Shown one piece after another: positions 15,029-23,890 of a DNA stretch of 64,000 bases (position 1 is its first letter; every line of letters begins with the position of its first letter). The notes under the pieces were generated by a model, which did no database searches, was not told the origin of the DNA, and worked only from the letters and a program-made list of their open reading frames with translations. Origin of the DNA: CALCLY01 sp900552775. Lineage in GTDB: Bacteria; Bacillota; Clostridia; UMGS1883; UMGS1540. The stretch lies in the NCBI GenBank assembly GCA_937966555.1, contig CALCLY010000012.1, positions 1-64,000 on the forward strand. The letters are read 5' to 3'. The position numbers were made by a program, and so were the translations under genes.

Positions 15029-16123
15029 TTAAACATTAAATCTGAATACAACCACGTCTCCGTCCTGCATAACATATTCCTTGCCTTCACTTCTTACAAG
15101 CCCCTTTTCTTTTGCCGCAAGCTGACTTCCGCATTCAAGAAGATCGTCATACGAAACCACTTCGGCGCGAATAAATCCTTTTTCAAAATCCGAATGAATT
15201 TTTCCTGCCGCCTGCGGTGCGCGCGTTCCTTTCTTTATAGTCCACGCACGAACCTCTTTGGGTCCTGCCGTAAGATAGCTTATGAGTCCCAATAAATCAT
15301 AGCTTTTTTCCACAAGTCGGTCAAGTCCTGAAGCCTCAAGTCCCATTTCCGAAAGGAACATTTCCCTCTCATCGTCGTCAAGTGTTGAAATTTCTTCTTC
15401 AATTCTTGCAGAAATCGGAAGTACGGAAGAATTCTCGGCAGCAGCAAACTCACGCACGCGCTTTAAATATTCGTTGTTTTCGGCATCTGCAATACCGTCT
15501 TCGCTCATATTTGCGGCATATATAACTTTCTTTTGAGTAAGAAGACTCATATCGCGTATAAGTTCCGCTTCATCGTCTGAAAGTTCCAGTGCACGCGCAG
15601 GTTTTCCGGCTTCAAGCGTTTCTTTCAGTCTCTTTAAAACTTCTGCCTCCTGTGCATATTTTTTCTCACCGGTTTTAAGAAGTTTTCCGAGTCTTTCAAA
15701 TCTTTTATCCACCGTTTCAAGATCCGCAAATATGAGCTCCAGATTTATAGTTTCAATGTCACGCACAGGGTCAACGCTTCCGTCAACATGGACTATCTCT
15801 GTGTCATCAAAGCAGCGCACAACGTGAATGATTGCATCAACTTCTCTTATATGCGACAAAAATTTGTTTCCGAGACCTTCTCCTCTTGATGCGCCTTTTA
15901 CAAGACCCGCTATATCAACAAATTCTATAAATGCCGGAGTTATTTTTTCCGGATCATACATTTTTGCAAGCACGTCAAGCCTTTTGTCAGGAACGTCCAC
16001 TATTCCCACATTCGGTTCTATCGTACAAAAAGGATAGTTCGCGCTCTGCGCCCCGGCCTTTGTTATTGCATTAAAAAGAGTACTTTTACCAACGTTCGGC
16101 AACCCCACTATACCTAATTTCAT
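15029..16123 (-). CDS. ychF: YchF/OLA1-type ribosome-associated ATPase
   Basis: A 364-aa Obg-family P-loop protein. G1 is GLPNVGKSTLFNA (7-19), followed by NYPFCTIEPN (switch I region) and DIAGLVKGASRGEGLGNKFL (G3). In place of the GTP-specific NKxD it has NMSE, the NxxE signature that makes YchF an ATPase. A coiled-coil insert (about 130-200) and a C-terminal TGS domain (about 280-364) complete the fold. YchF associates with ribosomes and stress responses in bacteria. ATG follows GGAGATG. It heads the transcript leading into metF/metH and has its own promoter. Confidence 0.97.
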   Translation of the reverse strand: MKLGIVGLPNVGKSTLFNAITKAGAQSANYPFCTIEPNVGIVDVPDKRLDVLAKMYDPEKITPAFIEFVDIAGLVKGASRGEGLGNKFLSHIREVDAIIHVVRCFDDTEIVHVDGSVDPVRDIETINLELIFADLETVDKRFERLGKLLKTGEKKYAQEAEVLKRLKETLEAGKPARALELSDDEAELIRDMSLLTQKKVIYAANMSEDGIADAENNEYLKRVREFAAAENSSVLPISARIEEEISTLDDDEREMFLSEMGLEASGLDRLVEKSYDLLGLISYLTAGPKEVRAWTIKKGTRAPQAAGKIHSDFEKGFIRAEVVSYDDLLECGSQLAAKEKGLVRSEGKEYVMQDGDVVVFRFNV

Positions 16124-16255
16124 TTTATATCACATCTCCTTGATTTTACCGGTGTTTCAGTATCTGCGAAAAACAATTTACACCATTTTCGCCATCTGTC
16201 TTTTATTTTAATGTGTTTTCAGCAATCAAAACATCGAAAAAACTATATTATATTT

Positions 16256-16284
16256 ATTTTACCATATTTGCTTTGATTTATCAA
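16256..16284 (-). promoter_or_regulatory. Promoter of ychF (and probably metF-metH)
   Basis: Minus strand: TTGATA (16279-16284), 17-bp spacer, TAAAAT (16256-16261). The leader to the ychF ATG is about 125 nt, with no obvious riboswitch fold. Confidence 0.7.
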
Positions 16285-16386
16285 TACCTGAAGTTATATT
16301 TTTTTACACCATTTTTTTGTAGAATTATAAAAAAAGTTATTTAAAATAATTTTAAAAGCAAACAGAAGCAAAGACGAAAAAAAGCT

Positions 16387-16415
16387 TTGACAAAAGAGTG
16401 AAAACCATATATAAT
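16387..16415 (+). promoter_or_regulatory. Perfect consensus promoter of the interrupted hydrolase
   Basis: TTGACA (16387-16392), 17-bp spacer, TATAAT (16410-16415): all twelve bases match. Transcription should start near 16422, leaving a leader of about 70 nt to the AGGGAGG site before ATG 16491. Confidence 0.9.
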
Positions 16416-16490
16416 TTATTGGTAATAAAGCACCGCTCTTGCTGTAAGACAAATGCGGCAGTCGTTAAAAAAAGAAATCAGGGAGGCCAC

Positions 16491-17540
16491 ATGATGAATT
16501 ATGTATATAAGGAAGACTCGGATTCGTGAAAGGCTTACAGGCAGGAATATATTGACTCTGTAAACAGGCTATTGAAGAAAAGGCAGGCCGAAGCGACAGA
16601 GCTGCGCGACAGGTTCGGTTCGGAAATCGTCGGGAATCCCGATAAAGCGCGCGCCGGGCTTGAAAAAATGCTCGGATGGCCGCTTGACGAAAGACCGTAC
16701 ACAGATATCCCGAAGGCGAAGGAAACTCTTGTTGCAAGAGAAGCGGGTCTTGATATTATAAGGCTTCAGCTTGAAATCATGCCCGATTTTTGGTATTACG
16801 GAATACTTTTTAAGCGTACCGACGGTAAAAAGCATCCCTTTTTTATTTCGCAGCACGGAGGCGGAGGAACGCCCGAGGAATGCAGCTCGCTTCTTAAAAG
16901 CGGTTCGGCGATTTATAACGGCATGACCGGGCGTATTTTAAAGTATGACGCAAGCGTTTTTGCACCGCAGATGATGTTGTGGAACGTGGAAAAATGCGGC
17001 ACGGAGTATAACAGAACGGATGTTGACAATATTTTAAAGCAGTGTGGAGGCTCTGTAACATCGCTCGAGGTTTACGCGCTGACAAGAGCTCTTGACTATT
17101 TTGAGGAGCAGCCCTTTGTTAACGGGCGGCAAATTGGTATGGCGGGGTTTTCGTACGGCGGAATGTTTACGCTTTTTACATCCGCATTGGATAAGCGAAT
17201 CAAAGCGGGGCTTTCGTGCAGCTACTTCTGCGACAGGTTTTCCGATACGGTTCGGAATTTCACTTCGATGATTCGTCCCGACTGGGTATACAGAGATTCG
17301 GCAACGGCTTTTTTTGATGCCGAGATTGCAGCGCTTGTTCGTCCGCGGAAAATATATCTTGCAATGGGAAAGCAGGATGAAATGTTTGATTACAAGGGCA
17401 GCATATCGGAATTTGAACGCCTTAAAAGACTTTGTCCCGACTATGAGAGATGGGCGTATCTGGATATATTTGAGGGTGTTCACGAATTTTGCCCGACAGA
17501 CAACTTGCTTCAAAAGTTCATGAGCAATTTTGACTTTTAA
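16491..17540 (+). CDS. Alpha/beta hydrolase (esterase-like) interrupted by an in-frame TGA at codon 13
   Basis: A ~349-codon frame opens at ATG 16491 behind AGGGAGG and reads MMNYVYKEDSDS, then TGA (16527-16529), then KAYRQEYIDSVNRLLKKR and onward without another stop to 17540. The nucleophile elbow GFSYGG lies in the middle; FISQHGGGGTPEE is the oxyanion-hole region. A likely acid is in MGKQDEMFDY, and the terminal His in EGVHEF, giving Ser-Asp-His. The fold resembles dienelactone-hydrolase or acetyl-xylan-esterase relatives. No signal peptide is seen. The stop probably replaces a Trp codon (TGG). If translation restarted, TTG 16572 would give 322 aa but has no ribosome-binding site. Probably a recent pseudogene or a base error. 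Confidence 0.7.
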
Positions 17541-17676
17541 AAAGAGTTGTCCGCGGATAAATTAATCGGCTTTTTACGATAAAAACAATAAAAATTACGG
17601 ATAAACAAAAAATCTGCGGACTTGCATAGTGTATACGGCTTTTCAAAGTTTCGCTTACATAATTATAAGATGCGAT

Positions 17677-17973
17677 TCAGTTTATCTCATATATGTCATC
17701 AAACAAAATTTTTTTGTCACCTATAATCATAAACCTTTTTTCAAAATTTATATCCGATACGATTCCGGCAGCGGAAACATATCCGTTTTCAGTGAAATGG
17801 CACACGGAGATTTCGCTGCCTCTGTTTATATGTGAAATTTTTTCCGACAAAATTTCTGCCATATCTTCCGAAAGTTCACGGCGGCGCTGAATAATTTCGT
17901 TTCGTTTTTCTATTATATCGTAATAACCCGTCAGCGCAGCAAACGCGCCGAATTGTACAGCTCTGTCACTCAC
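17677..17973 (-). CDS. YolD-like protein
   Basis: A 98-aa protein (MSDRAVQFGAFAALTGYYDI, with a basic helix KRNEIIQRRREL and a beta-rich C-terminus). This is the YolD family, small proteins encoded next to Y-family polymerases in Firmicutes and thought to assist UmuC-type enzymes. GTG 17973 has GGGAGG 8 bases upstream, a better start than TTG 17991. It overlaps the polymerase stop by 8 bases, so the two are translationally coupled in an SOS transcript headed by lexA. The intergenic 17541-17676 on its downstream side holds no gene. Confidence 0.82.
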   Translation of the reverse strand: MSDRAVQFGAFAALTGYYDIIEKRNEIIQRRRELSEDMAEILSEKISHINRGSEISVCHFTENGYVSAAGIVSDINFEKRFMIIGDKKILFDDIYEIN

Positions 17974-19213
17974 CGTTATGACCTCCCACAAGTGTATTTC
18001 TCATTATTGCGGTTGCCCGCTTTTCAAGATTCATGGCTTTTAAAATAGAGTTTTTTCCGTAACGCGTTTTTATATTAAGCACGGCAAGCTGCTTTTTATG
18101 CTCGCGTTCCTCAAACTTATAGTCACCGAAAATGTCAGTGTTTCTCTCACAGCACGGTTCTAAATTTGAAAAGCCTATGCTTATTTTGCGTATCGGGTAT
18201 CCGCGGCGTACGGTTTTCTCATAGTAGTCTGAGAAAAATTTAACAAGAAATTTTCCGGACGCTGTTCTTTTCGGAAGCTTTACCGAGCCGCCCGTGGATT
18301 TTACAACGTCTTTGGAGTAACCTATGCGGAGGAATACGGAATCGGTTGCAGACTGCCTTTCGGTAAGTTCAATAGAGAGAGAATCCACCATTTCTTTAAG
18401 AACCAAAAGCGCGTCATCGGTGTTGTAATCTTCAAAAAGAATCTGGCTGTTTGAAACCGATGTGCTGTGCGGCACATATGAGCGTATATCCTCAATTGTG
18501 CACGGTTCCGCTCCGTTGGCATGGTCTATAAGATATTTCGCATTCACGCCGAATTCGCGTTTTAAGATTTCCGCGTCAAAATGAGCCACACCGTAAAGAT
18601 CAAAGATTTTATACTTGGCAAGACGTTTTGCAACACCTGGACCGATATTCCAGATATCCGTTATGGGTCTGTGATGCCAAATTTCTTTTTTAAATAACTC
18701 TTCGTCAAGATACCCTATGCCGCTTTTTGACTTTTTTGCGGTGACGTCAAGTGCAACTTTAGCCAAAAACATATTTGTTCCTATTCCGGCAGTAGCAAAA
18801 ATTCCCTTGCGTTTAAAAACCGCATTCCGAAGCATATGTGTGATTTTGAAAACATCGTTTCCGTACATTGAAAAATACGGCGTGATATTAAAAAAGCATT
18901 CGTCAATGGAATATACGTAAATATCCTCGGGGCTTATATATTTTAAATATTCGGAATAGATATCGGCAGAGTATTCCATGTATTTTTTCATCCGCGGCTT
19001 TGCGGCTATATATTCTATATTATCGGGTATTTCAAAAAGCCTGCATCTGTTTCTTACGCCAAGTGCTTTAAGAGCCGGAGTTATGGAAAGACATATTGCG
19101 CCGCCGCCGCGGGAAGCGTCCGCCACAACCAGAGGAGCCTTGAAAGGGTCAAGCCCGCGCTCCACCGCTTCTACGGAAGCGTAAAAGCTTTTAAGATCTA
19201 TGCAAAGATACAT
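17966..19213 (-). CDS. Y-family DNA polymerase (UmuC/UvrX-like)
   Basis: Translesion polymerase of 415 aa from ATG 19213. The palm starts CIDLKSFYASVEAVERGLDP, whose Asp is catalytic, and carries YSIDECFF with the second acidic pair. A helix-hairpin-helix follows (DIWNIGPGVAKRLAKY) and then a little-finger domain (about 230-350). The size and the downstream yolD gene point to the UmuC/UvrX group rather than DinB. The start lies 7 bases after the lexA stop; a GGGGAG site is 12 bases upstream, inside lexA. It should be induced by DNA damage with lexA. Confidence 0.9.
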   Translation of the reverse strand: MYLCIDLKSFYASVEAVERGLDPFKAPLVVADASRGGGAICLSITPALKALGVRNRCRLFEIPDNIEYIAAKPRMKKYMEYSADIYSEYLKYISPEDIYVYSIDECFFNITPYFSMYGNDVFKITHMLRNAVFKRKGIFATAGIGTNMFLAKVALDVTAKKSKSGIGYLDEELFKKEIWHHRPITDIWNIGPGVAKRLAKYKIFDLYGVAHFDAEILKREFGVNAKYLIDHANGAEPCTIEDIRSYVPHSTSVSNSQILFEDYNTDDALLVLKEMVDSLSIELTERQSATDSVFLRIGYSKDVVKSTGGSVKLPKRTASGKFLVKFFSDYYEKTVRRGYPIRKISIGFSNLEPCCERNTDIFGDYKFEEREHKKQLAVLNIKTRYGKNSILKAMNLEKRATAIMRNTLVGGHNGE

Positions 19214-19220
19214 AGGACTT

Positions 19221-19856
19221 TCACACTCCCCGAAATGATTCATGGCGCACATCTTTTATGATTTTAAGAGCGATTCCCTGAACGATTATATTTTCGGGGC
19301 GCAGCTCGCGCCTTTCCGGCGGATAATCGCTGTTTTCGGCAAGAAGATACGGAATACCGTTTTTATCTTTTTTAAAGCGCTTTAAAGTTGTGCCGTCCTC
19401 CGTTAAAACGGCAATAACCTGACCGTCGCGTGCTTCGGAGGTTCTTTTTACCAGGACAAGATCGCCTTCTTCTATGCCTATGTCAACCATGGAATCCCCC
19501 ATGGTATGAAGAAGAAAACATTCGCCGTCTATCCATTCTTCGGCAATCGGAAGATAACCCGAGGGCTCCTGCCGCGAGTCAAAAGGTTCTCCGCAGGCGA
19601 TAGAGCCGTATATCGGGACGGGGAGTGTGTGCGCTTTATAAAGGTCCTGATTTTTAATGCGCAGCGTGTCTCTGCCTTCGTATTCTATAACACCCCTGTC
19701 ACGCAGTGCCAAAAGATAACGATATCCCACAGAGTTGTTCATTTCCATATACTGCGTGATTTCGCCGAAAGACGGGGAAATTCCGCCGTTTTCGCGTATA
19801 TAGTCAACTATATAATTTTCCATTTTGCAAAGCTTTTCTTCGCTTAATTTTTTCAA
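19221..19856 (-). CDS. lexA: LexA-like SOS repressor
   Basis: A 211-aa repressor-protease. Residues 1-65 form the winged helix (ISPSFGEITQYMEMNNSVGYR). Self-cleavage should occur in YGSIACGEP at Cys88-Gly89, in place of the common Ala-Gly. The catalytic dyad is Ser122 (MGDSMVD) and Lys159 (TTLKRF). The start is TTG 19856 behind GAGGTG. RecA filament stimulates autocleavage in this family and derepresses the polymerase/yolD pair downstream. A perfect palindrome overlies its own promoter, consistent with autoregulation. It is shorter in the linker than E. coli LexA but complete. Confidence 0.9.
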   Translation of the reverse strand: MKKLSEEKLCKMENYIVDYIRENGGISPSFGEITQYMEMNNSVGYRYLLALRDRGVIEYEGRDTLRIKNQDLYKAHTLPVPIYGSIACGEPFDSRQEPSGYLPIAEEWIDGECFLLHTMGDSMVDIGIEEGDLVLVKRTSEARDGQVIAVLTEDGTTLKRFKKDKNGIPYLLAENSDYPPERRELRPENIIVQGIALKIIKDVRHESFRGV

Positions 19857-19870
19857 GCCGATGCACCTCG

Positions 19871-19901
19871 ATTATAAAAGAACTTTAACTTCTTTTATAA
19901 T
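19871..19901. promoter_or_regulatory. Perfect 12-bp inverted repeat over the lexA start site, candidate LexA operator
   Basis: ATTATAAAAGAA-ctttaac-TTCTTTTATAAT begins inside the lexA -10 element and covers the transcription start. It does not match the Bacillus box GAAC-N4-GTTC exactly (one arm reads GAA, the other GTTC when read on the minus strand), so this LexA may have a variant operator. Confidence 0.65.
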
Positions 19902-19928
19902 TATAGCACCGTGAATTGTATTTGTCAA
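19900..19928 (-). promoter_or_regulatory. Perfect consensus promoter of lexA
   Basis: Minus strand: TTGACA (19923-19928), 17-bp spacer, TATAAT (19900-19905). The -35 overlaps the end of sbcC. Confidence 0.9.
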
Positions 19929-22633
19929 GTGGAAATTTCTACAAAGCTGCCGCCGTTTTTAGATGATCTGACGCAGATTTTTTTATCTATTTTTTCAGCA
20001 AGCTCCGCAACATGCGATATTATACCTATAAGCCTTCCGTTTCCGGCAAGTGATTTTAGGGCGTTTACCGCAAGTAAAAGAGAATCTTCATCTAACGATC
20101 CGAAACCCTCGTCAACAAACATCGTGTCAAGATGTATTCTTCCGGCCTCAGATTGAATTTCCTCGGAAAGGCCCAGTGCAAGAGAAAGAGATGCCATAAA
20201 TGATTCGCCGCCGGAGAGAGTTTTTACGCTTCTTTGCGAACCGTTGTAATGATCGGTGACGCTCAGGTCAAGACCGCTTTGTGACATACGGTTTTCTGCA
20301 TTTTCGGCGCGAAGAAGCTCATAGCGACCGTCTGTCATAGCCATAAGGCGTATGTTTGCGCGGCGTATTATCCGCTCGAAACAGCGTGCCTGAACATATG
20401 TTTCAAGCATAAGCTTGTCTTTACCGGAAACTTTTCCGTTTGCGGCGTCCGCAAGTGCAGCTATCATGGCAAGCTGTTTTTCGGTTTCTTCAAGTTCTTT
20501 TGTTTTTTCGGTCAGTGTTTTTAAAATTGCGGTATTTGATGAAATACGCGTATATATGAGACGTGTTTTTTCATCAAGAAGCTTTTTGTTTTCTTCAAGT
20601 TTTATTTTTTGTTCCGCTATATTTTCGGGAATGGCTTTTTCGGCTTCTTCTATTTGTGCTTTCAGATCTTTTGAACGTGCTGAATATGCCGCGTATGCCT
20701 TATCGCATTCTGCATATTCCTCCGATACACTTTGAAATTCAGTGTCAAAATCTTCAGCTTTTTTCCGAAGTTTTGTAAGATGCCCGTGCATTTTATCATA
20801 AGAGTCAAATGAAAGACGTTCAGAGAGCCTTTTTAATGATGATGCTGTTTCGGAATACGCTGAATTTAAAGCCGCGTGTTCGTTTTGCATAGCAATCAGC
20901 TCTTCGCGGAGAGTACGCAGCTGTTCTTCGGTCAGTGAGATTTTTTTGTCTGTATTTTTTCGGTTTTCCGTTTGTTTTTTAGCTTCATCGGCTTTTTTTG
21001 AAAGTTCGGTGATTAGCAGCTTAGCATTATTTATATTACATTCAAGCTCTTTTTCACCGCCGAACGGAATTTTGCCGTCTAAAAAATCTTTTAAGCGTGA
21101 AATGCTGCCGTTTATTTCCGCTGCTTCAAGACTTTTTTTGCTGCATAATGACAGAGCATTATCTGATTTTTCTTTTGCGGCACGAAGCATTTCACGTGTC
21201 GGAGCGCCGGTTACGGGATGAGCAGGGGAGGGGTGCTCCAATGAACCGCAAACCGGACACGGAGCCCCTTTTTTGAGCGTTTGAGCAAGTATTCCGGCTT
21301 GTTCATCAAGGTATATTCGGTTTAAAACGCTGTATTCATGAAGTAATCTTTCATACTCATCATTTAATGATAAATATTTCTTTTGTTTTTTTTCAAGAAG
21401 TTCCGATAGTTTTTTAAATTCGCGGCTTTTTTCAAGAATATCGGAAAGTTTAGCTTTTTTATTTTCGGTATTTTCTTTTTCGGATATGATTTTCTGAAAA
21501 TCAATATCGGAGTTTTCGAGAGCCAGACGTTCTTCTTTTAAGCGCTTTAATAAATTTTCCGAAAAATTCAAACTGTCCGTTGTATCTTTAATCTGCTTTG
21601 ATACAGAGGTAATGGATTCTGACAGAGATGAAAGCTTTTCGGAAAGTTCCTTCTGCTCATCGTAGCCCGATGATTCTGAGACAAGTTTTGCAATTTCGTC
21701 TTTGCGTTTTTTGTTGTCATCCAAATTAAACTCATCGCGTTTTAGGCGAAGCAAATTAAGCTTTTCCGAAAGCTCGTTTTTCTTTTTTTCGGATTTGTCA
21801 AAGCTTTGTCTGTCCGAGAGAAGTTTTTCGGAATAGCCGAAAAGTTTATTGATTTCCGAAAGATCTAAATCATTCTTTTCGGAATCTGTGTGCAGTTTTT
21901 CAAATTCGGCTTTATCGGTGCTTATAAATTTTTCAAGCTGCTTTGCGGCTTCGCTGAGCGGTATTTCCTCCGCCTGTTCTCCGAAAGGTGTTTTTATTGC
22001 CGAAATCTGCTGAGAGGCCAGAAGACCTATTTCGTTATATTTATCGCGCAGGGCGCGTTCCTCCAAAGAGAGGCGTGCCGCAAAGCTTTTATATGGCTCT
22101 GTCTTAAATATTTCGCGGAAAATTTCCTGTCTTTGACGTGTGTCCGCAAAGAGCAGTTTCATAAAATCGCCCTGAGCCAGCATGGATATTCTCATAAACT
22201 GGTCTCTGTTAACACCTATTATTTCTTTTATTGCTTCATCTGCTTCCTTGAGACGCGTTATTTGTTTGCCGTCAGGGAGCGTCAGACAGACGGAAGCTTT
22301 TTGAACCGTTTCACCCGAGCCTTTTTTTGCGGGACGGATATATTCGGGATTTCTTATTATATTATAGTTTTTTCCGTCATATAAAAAATCAAGCTCAACT
22401 TCAGTTGCAACAGAGGGCGAGGCATATTTGGAGCGGAGCATTTCGGGTTTTCTGTTGTCACCGCTTGCGGTGCCGTAGAGGGCAAAGGCAATGGCGTCAA
22501 ATATTGTTGTTTTACCGGCTCCGGTATCTCCGCATATGAGATAAAGCCCGCTATTTCCGAGGTTGTCCATATTTATAACTGTTTCATCGGCGTACGGACC
22601 GAATGCCGAAATTCTGAGTTTTACGGGTCTCAT
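19925..22633 (-). CDS. sbcC: Exonuclease SbcC, SMC-like ATPase subunit
   Basis: A 902-aa Rad50/SbcC-type protein. Walker A is GDTGAGKTTIFD (35-46), followed by LAQGDFMKLLFA (Q-loop region). Two long coiled coils meet at a zinc hook CPVCGS near residue 465. The C-terminal lobe has the signature LSGGESFMASLSLALGLSE and the Walker B MFVDEGFGSLDE. With SbcD it removes hairpins and protein-blocked ends. ATG overlaps the sbcD stop by four bases (ATGA). Its stop sits within the lexA promoter. Length is near the usual ~1000 aa with somewhat shorter arms. Confidence 0.95.
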   Translation of the reverse strand: MRPVKLRISAFGPYADETVINMDNLGNSGLYLICGDTGAGKTTIFDAIAFALYGTASGDNRKPEMLRSKYASPSVATEVELDFLYDGKNYNIIRNPEYIRPAKKGSGETVQKASVCLTLPDGKQITRLKEADEAIKEIIGVNRDQFMRISMLAQGDFMKLLFADTRQRQEIFREIFKTEPYKSFAARLSLEERALRDKYNEIGLLASQQISAIKTPFGEQAEEIPLSEAAKQLEKFISTDKAEFEKLHTDSEKNDLDLSEINKLFGYSEKLLSDRQSFDKSEKKKNELSEKLNLLRLKRDEFNLDDNKKRKDEIAKLVSESSGYDEQKELSEKLSSLSESITSVSKQIKDTTDSLNFSENLLKRLKEERLALENSDIDFQKIISEKENTENKKAKLSDILEKSREFKKLSELLEKKQKKYLSLNDEYERLLHEYSVLNRIYLDEQAGILAQTLKKGAPCPVCGSLEHPSPAHPVTGAPTREMLRAAKEKSDNALSLCSKKSLEAAEINGSISRLKDFLDGKIPFGGEKELECNINNAKLLITELSKKADEAKKQTENRKNTDKKISLTEEQLRTLREELIAMQNEHAALNSAYSETASSLKRLSERLSFDSYDKMHGHLTKLRKKAEDFDTEFQSVSEEYAECDKAYAAYSARSKDLKAQIEEAEKAIPENIAEQKIKLEENKKLLDEKTRLIYTRISSNTAILKTLTEKTKELEETEKQLAMIAALADAANGKVSGKDKLMLETYVQARCFERIIRRANIRLMAMTDGRYELLRAENAENRMSQSGLDLSVTDHYNGSQRSVKTLSGGESFMASLSLALGLSEEIQSEAGRIHLDTMFVDEGFGSLDEDSLLLAVNALKSLAGNGRLIGIISHVAELAEKIDKKICVRSSKNGGSFVEIST

Positions 22634-23763
22634 TTTTCATCCTCCCATATTTCCGTCATGATTTTTTCACAAAAGTTTCTTTGCGTGTCGTTCATGTCAT
22701 TACCCATACGCTGTTTATAAAAATCACAAAATATCTGCAGCGGAGAACGGCGCTCCACAGTATCGTCCAAAGTTAACTCGCCGGAAGATTGTGTGCGCTT
22801 ATTGTCATAGTCGAGCTTCATAAGATTGGGATATATTGTGCGCAGTTTGAAAAGAGCATCGGGCACATCAAATTCATCTGTTAAAGTAATATGTATGTAG
22901 TCATCTGTCGGCAAATCGCCGTAATTACGTTTATCCGTAACTTCTTCATATGTGCCCCGTATTTCGCGCATATCATGAAGCGGCGTAAGAGGAATATACG
23001 AAAGCGCAATGTTCCCCTTTTCGTTCATTAGGCCGAGAGTTACACTTTTTTGGTGAGACGCCTCAGAAAAAGAATATTTAAGCGGTGTGCCGCAGTAGCG
23101 TACGGTATCGCGCAAAACGCTTTGCGGTCTGTGAATGTGCCCGAGAGCAACATAATCAAATTTATCAAAAAGCGACGCGTCGATATTATCCGTACCGCCT
23201 ACGGAGATATCCTCCGAATCGCTTTGAACAGCGCCTGTAACAAATTGATGCGTTAATATGACATTCCGTTCGGATTCATCGTCGGGAATCTCCGAAATTG
23301 CCGTTTTTACCGCGTTGTTGTATGATTCTGTTTCGGCATCATAGAATCTGCGTACCTGCCGCGGCGTTACAAACGGCAGAAGATAGATGTTTATCAAACC
23401 GAAGTCGTCTTTCAGGGAATGCTTATAAACTGTGCCGTCATACACAGGAGCAATAAACACACGGCTGCTTTGCATCAGACGCGCTCCGAAGGCGATGCGC
23501 TCGGGGCTGTCATGATTTCCGCTTATTATAAAAATATTTGTATTTAATAATGTCAGCTCATACAAAAAAGCATCAAACATCTCCACGGCTTCACCGGAGG
23601 GCATGGATTTATCATATATATCTCCGGCTATAAATACGCAGTCGGGTCTTTCTGTATCGGCAATTTTCAAGATTTCTCCGAGAATATGCCGCTGATCCTC
23701 GGCAAGCGAAAATTCGTTAAGCTTTTTTCCTATGTGTAAATCTGAAATATGAATAAATTTCAT
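22630..23763 (-). CDS. sbcD: Exonuclease SbcD, Mre11-like nuclease subunit
   Basis: A 377-aa metallophosphoesterase. All five metal motifs are visible: SDLHIGKKL (7-15), GDIYDKS, SGNHDSP, LTHQF and GHIHRPQ. The C-terminal cap (about 275-377) contacts SbcC. ATG follows AAAGGAGA. It is the first gene of the sbcDC operon, with a promoter about 45 bases upstream. Confidence 0.96.
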   Translation of the reverse strand: MKFIHISDLHIGKKLNEFSLAEDQRHILGEILKIADTERPDCVFIAGDIYDKSMPSGEAVEMFDAFLYELTLLNTNIFIISGNHDSPERIAFGARLMQSSRVFIAPVYDGTVYKHSLKDDFGLINIYLLPFVTPRQVRRFYDAETESYNNAVKTAISEIPDDESERNVILTHQFVTGAVQSDSEDISVGGTDNIDASLFDKFDYVALGHIHRPQSVLRDTVRYCGTPLKYSFSEASHQKSVTLGLMNEKGNIALSYIPLTPLHDMREIRGTYEEVTDKRNYGDLPTDDYIHITLTDEFDVPDALFKLRTIYPNLMKLDYDNKRTQSSGELTLDDTVERRSPLQIFCDFYKQRMGNDMNDTQRNFCEKIMTEIWEDEK

Positions 23764-23805
23764 TTGAATCGAATCTCCTTTGGAAAGAGTGTCGTTTATA
23801 TAAAA

Positions 23806-23834
23806 ATTTTATCATAATGATGAGCTAAAGTCAA
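23806..23834 (-). promoter_or_regulatory. Promoter of sbcDC
   Basis: Minus strand: TTGACT (23829-23834), 17-bp spacer, TAAAAT (23806-23811). Confidence 0.75.
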
Positions 23835-23841
23835 TTACAAC

Positions 23842-23877
23842 AAAAAAAACAATGGGGATGTTAAACAGCCCCATTGT
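23842..23877 (-). terminator. Terminator of por
   Basis: Minus strand: 9-bp stem ACAATGGGG/CCCCATTGT around an 11-base loop, followed by TTTTTTT. It starts 14 bases after the por stop and is immediately upstream of the sbcDC promoter. Confidence 0.9.
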
Positions 23878-23890
23878 CGTAAGTTCTGTA

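Noticed and set aside
16527..16529. TGA as selenocysteine in the hydrolase
   Set aside because: There is no conserved redox context and no obvious SECIS-type hairpin just downstream; Trp is the likelier ancestral residue. Other genes in the window use TGA as a normal stop.
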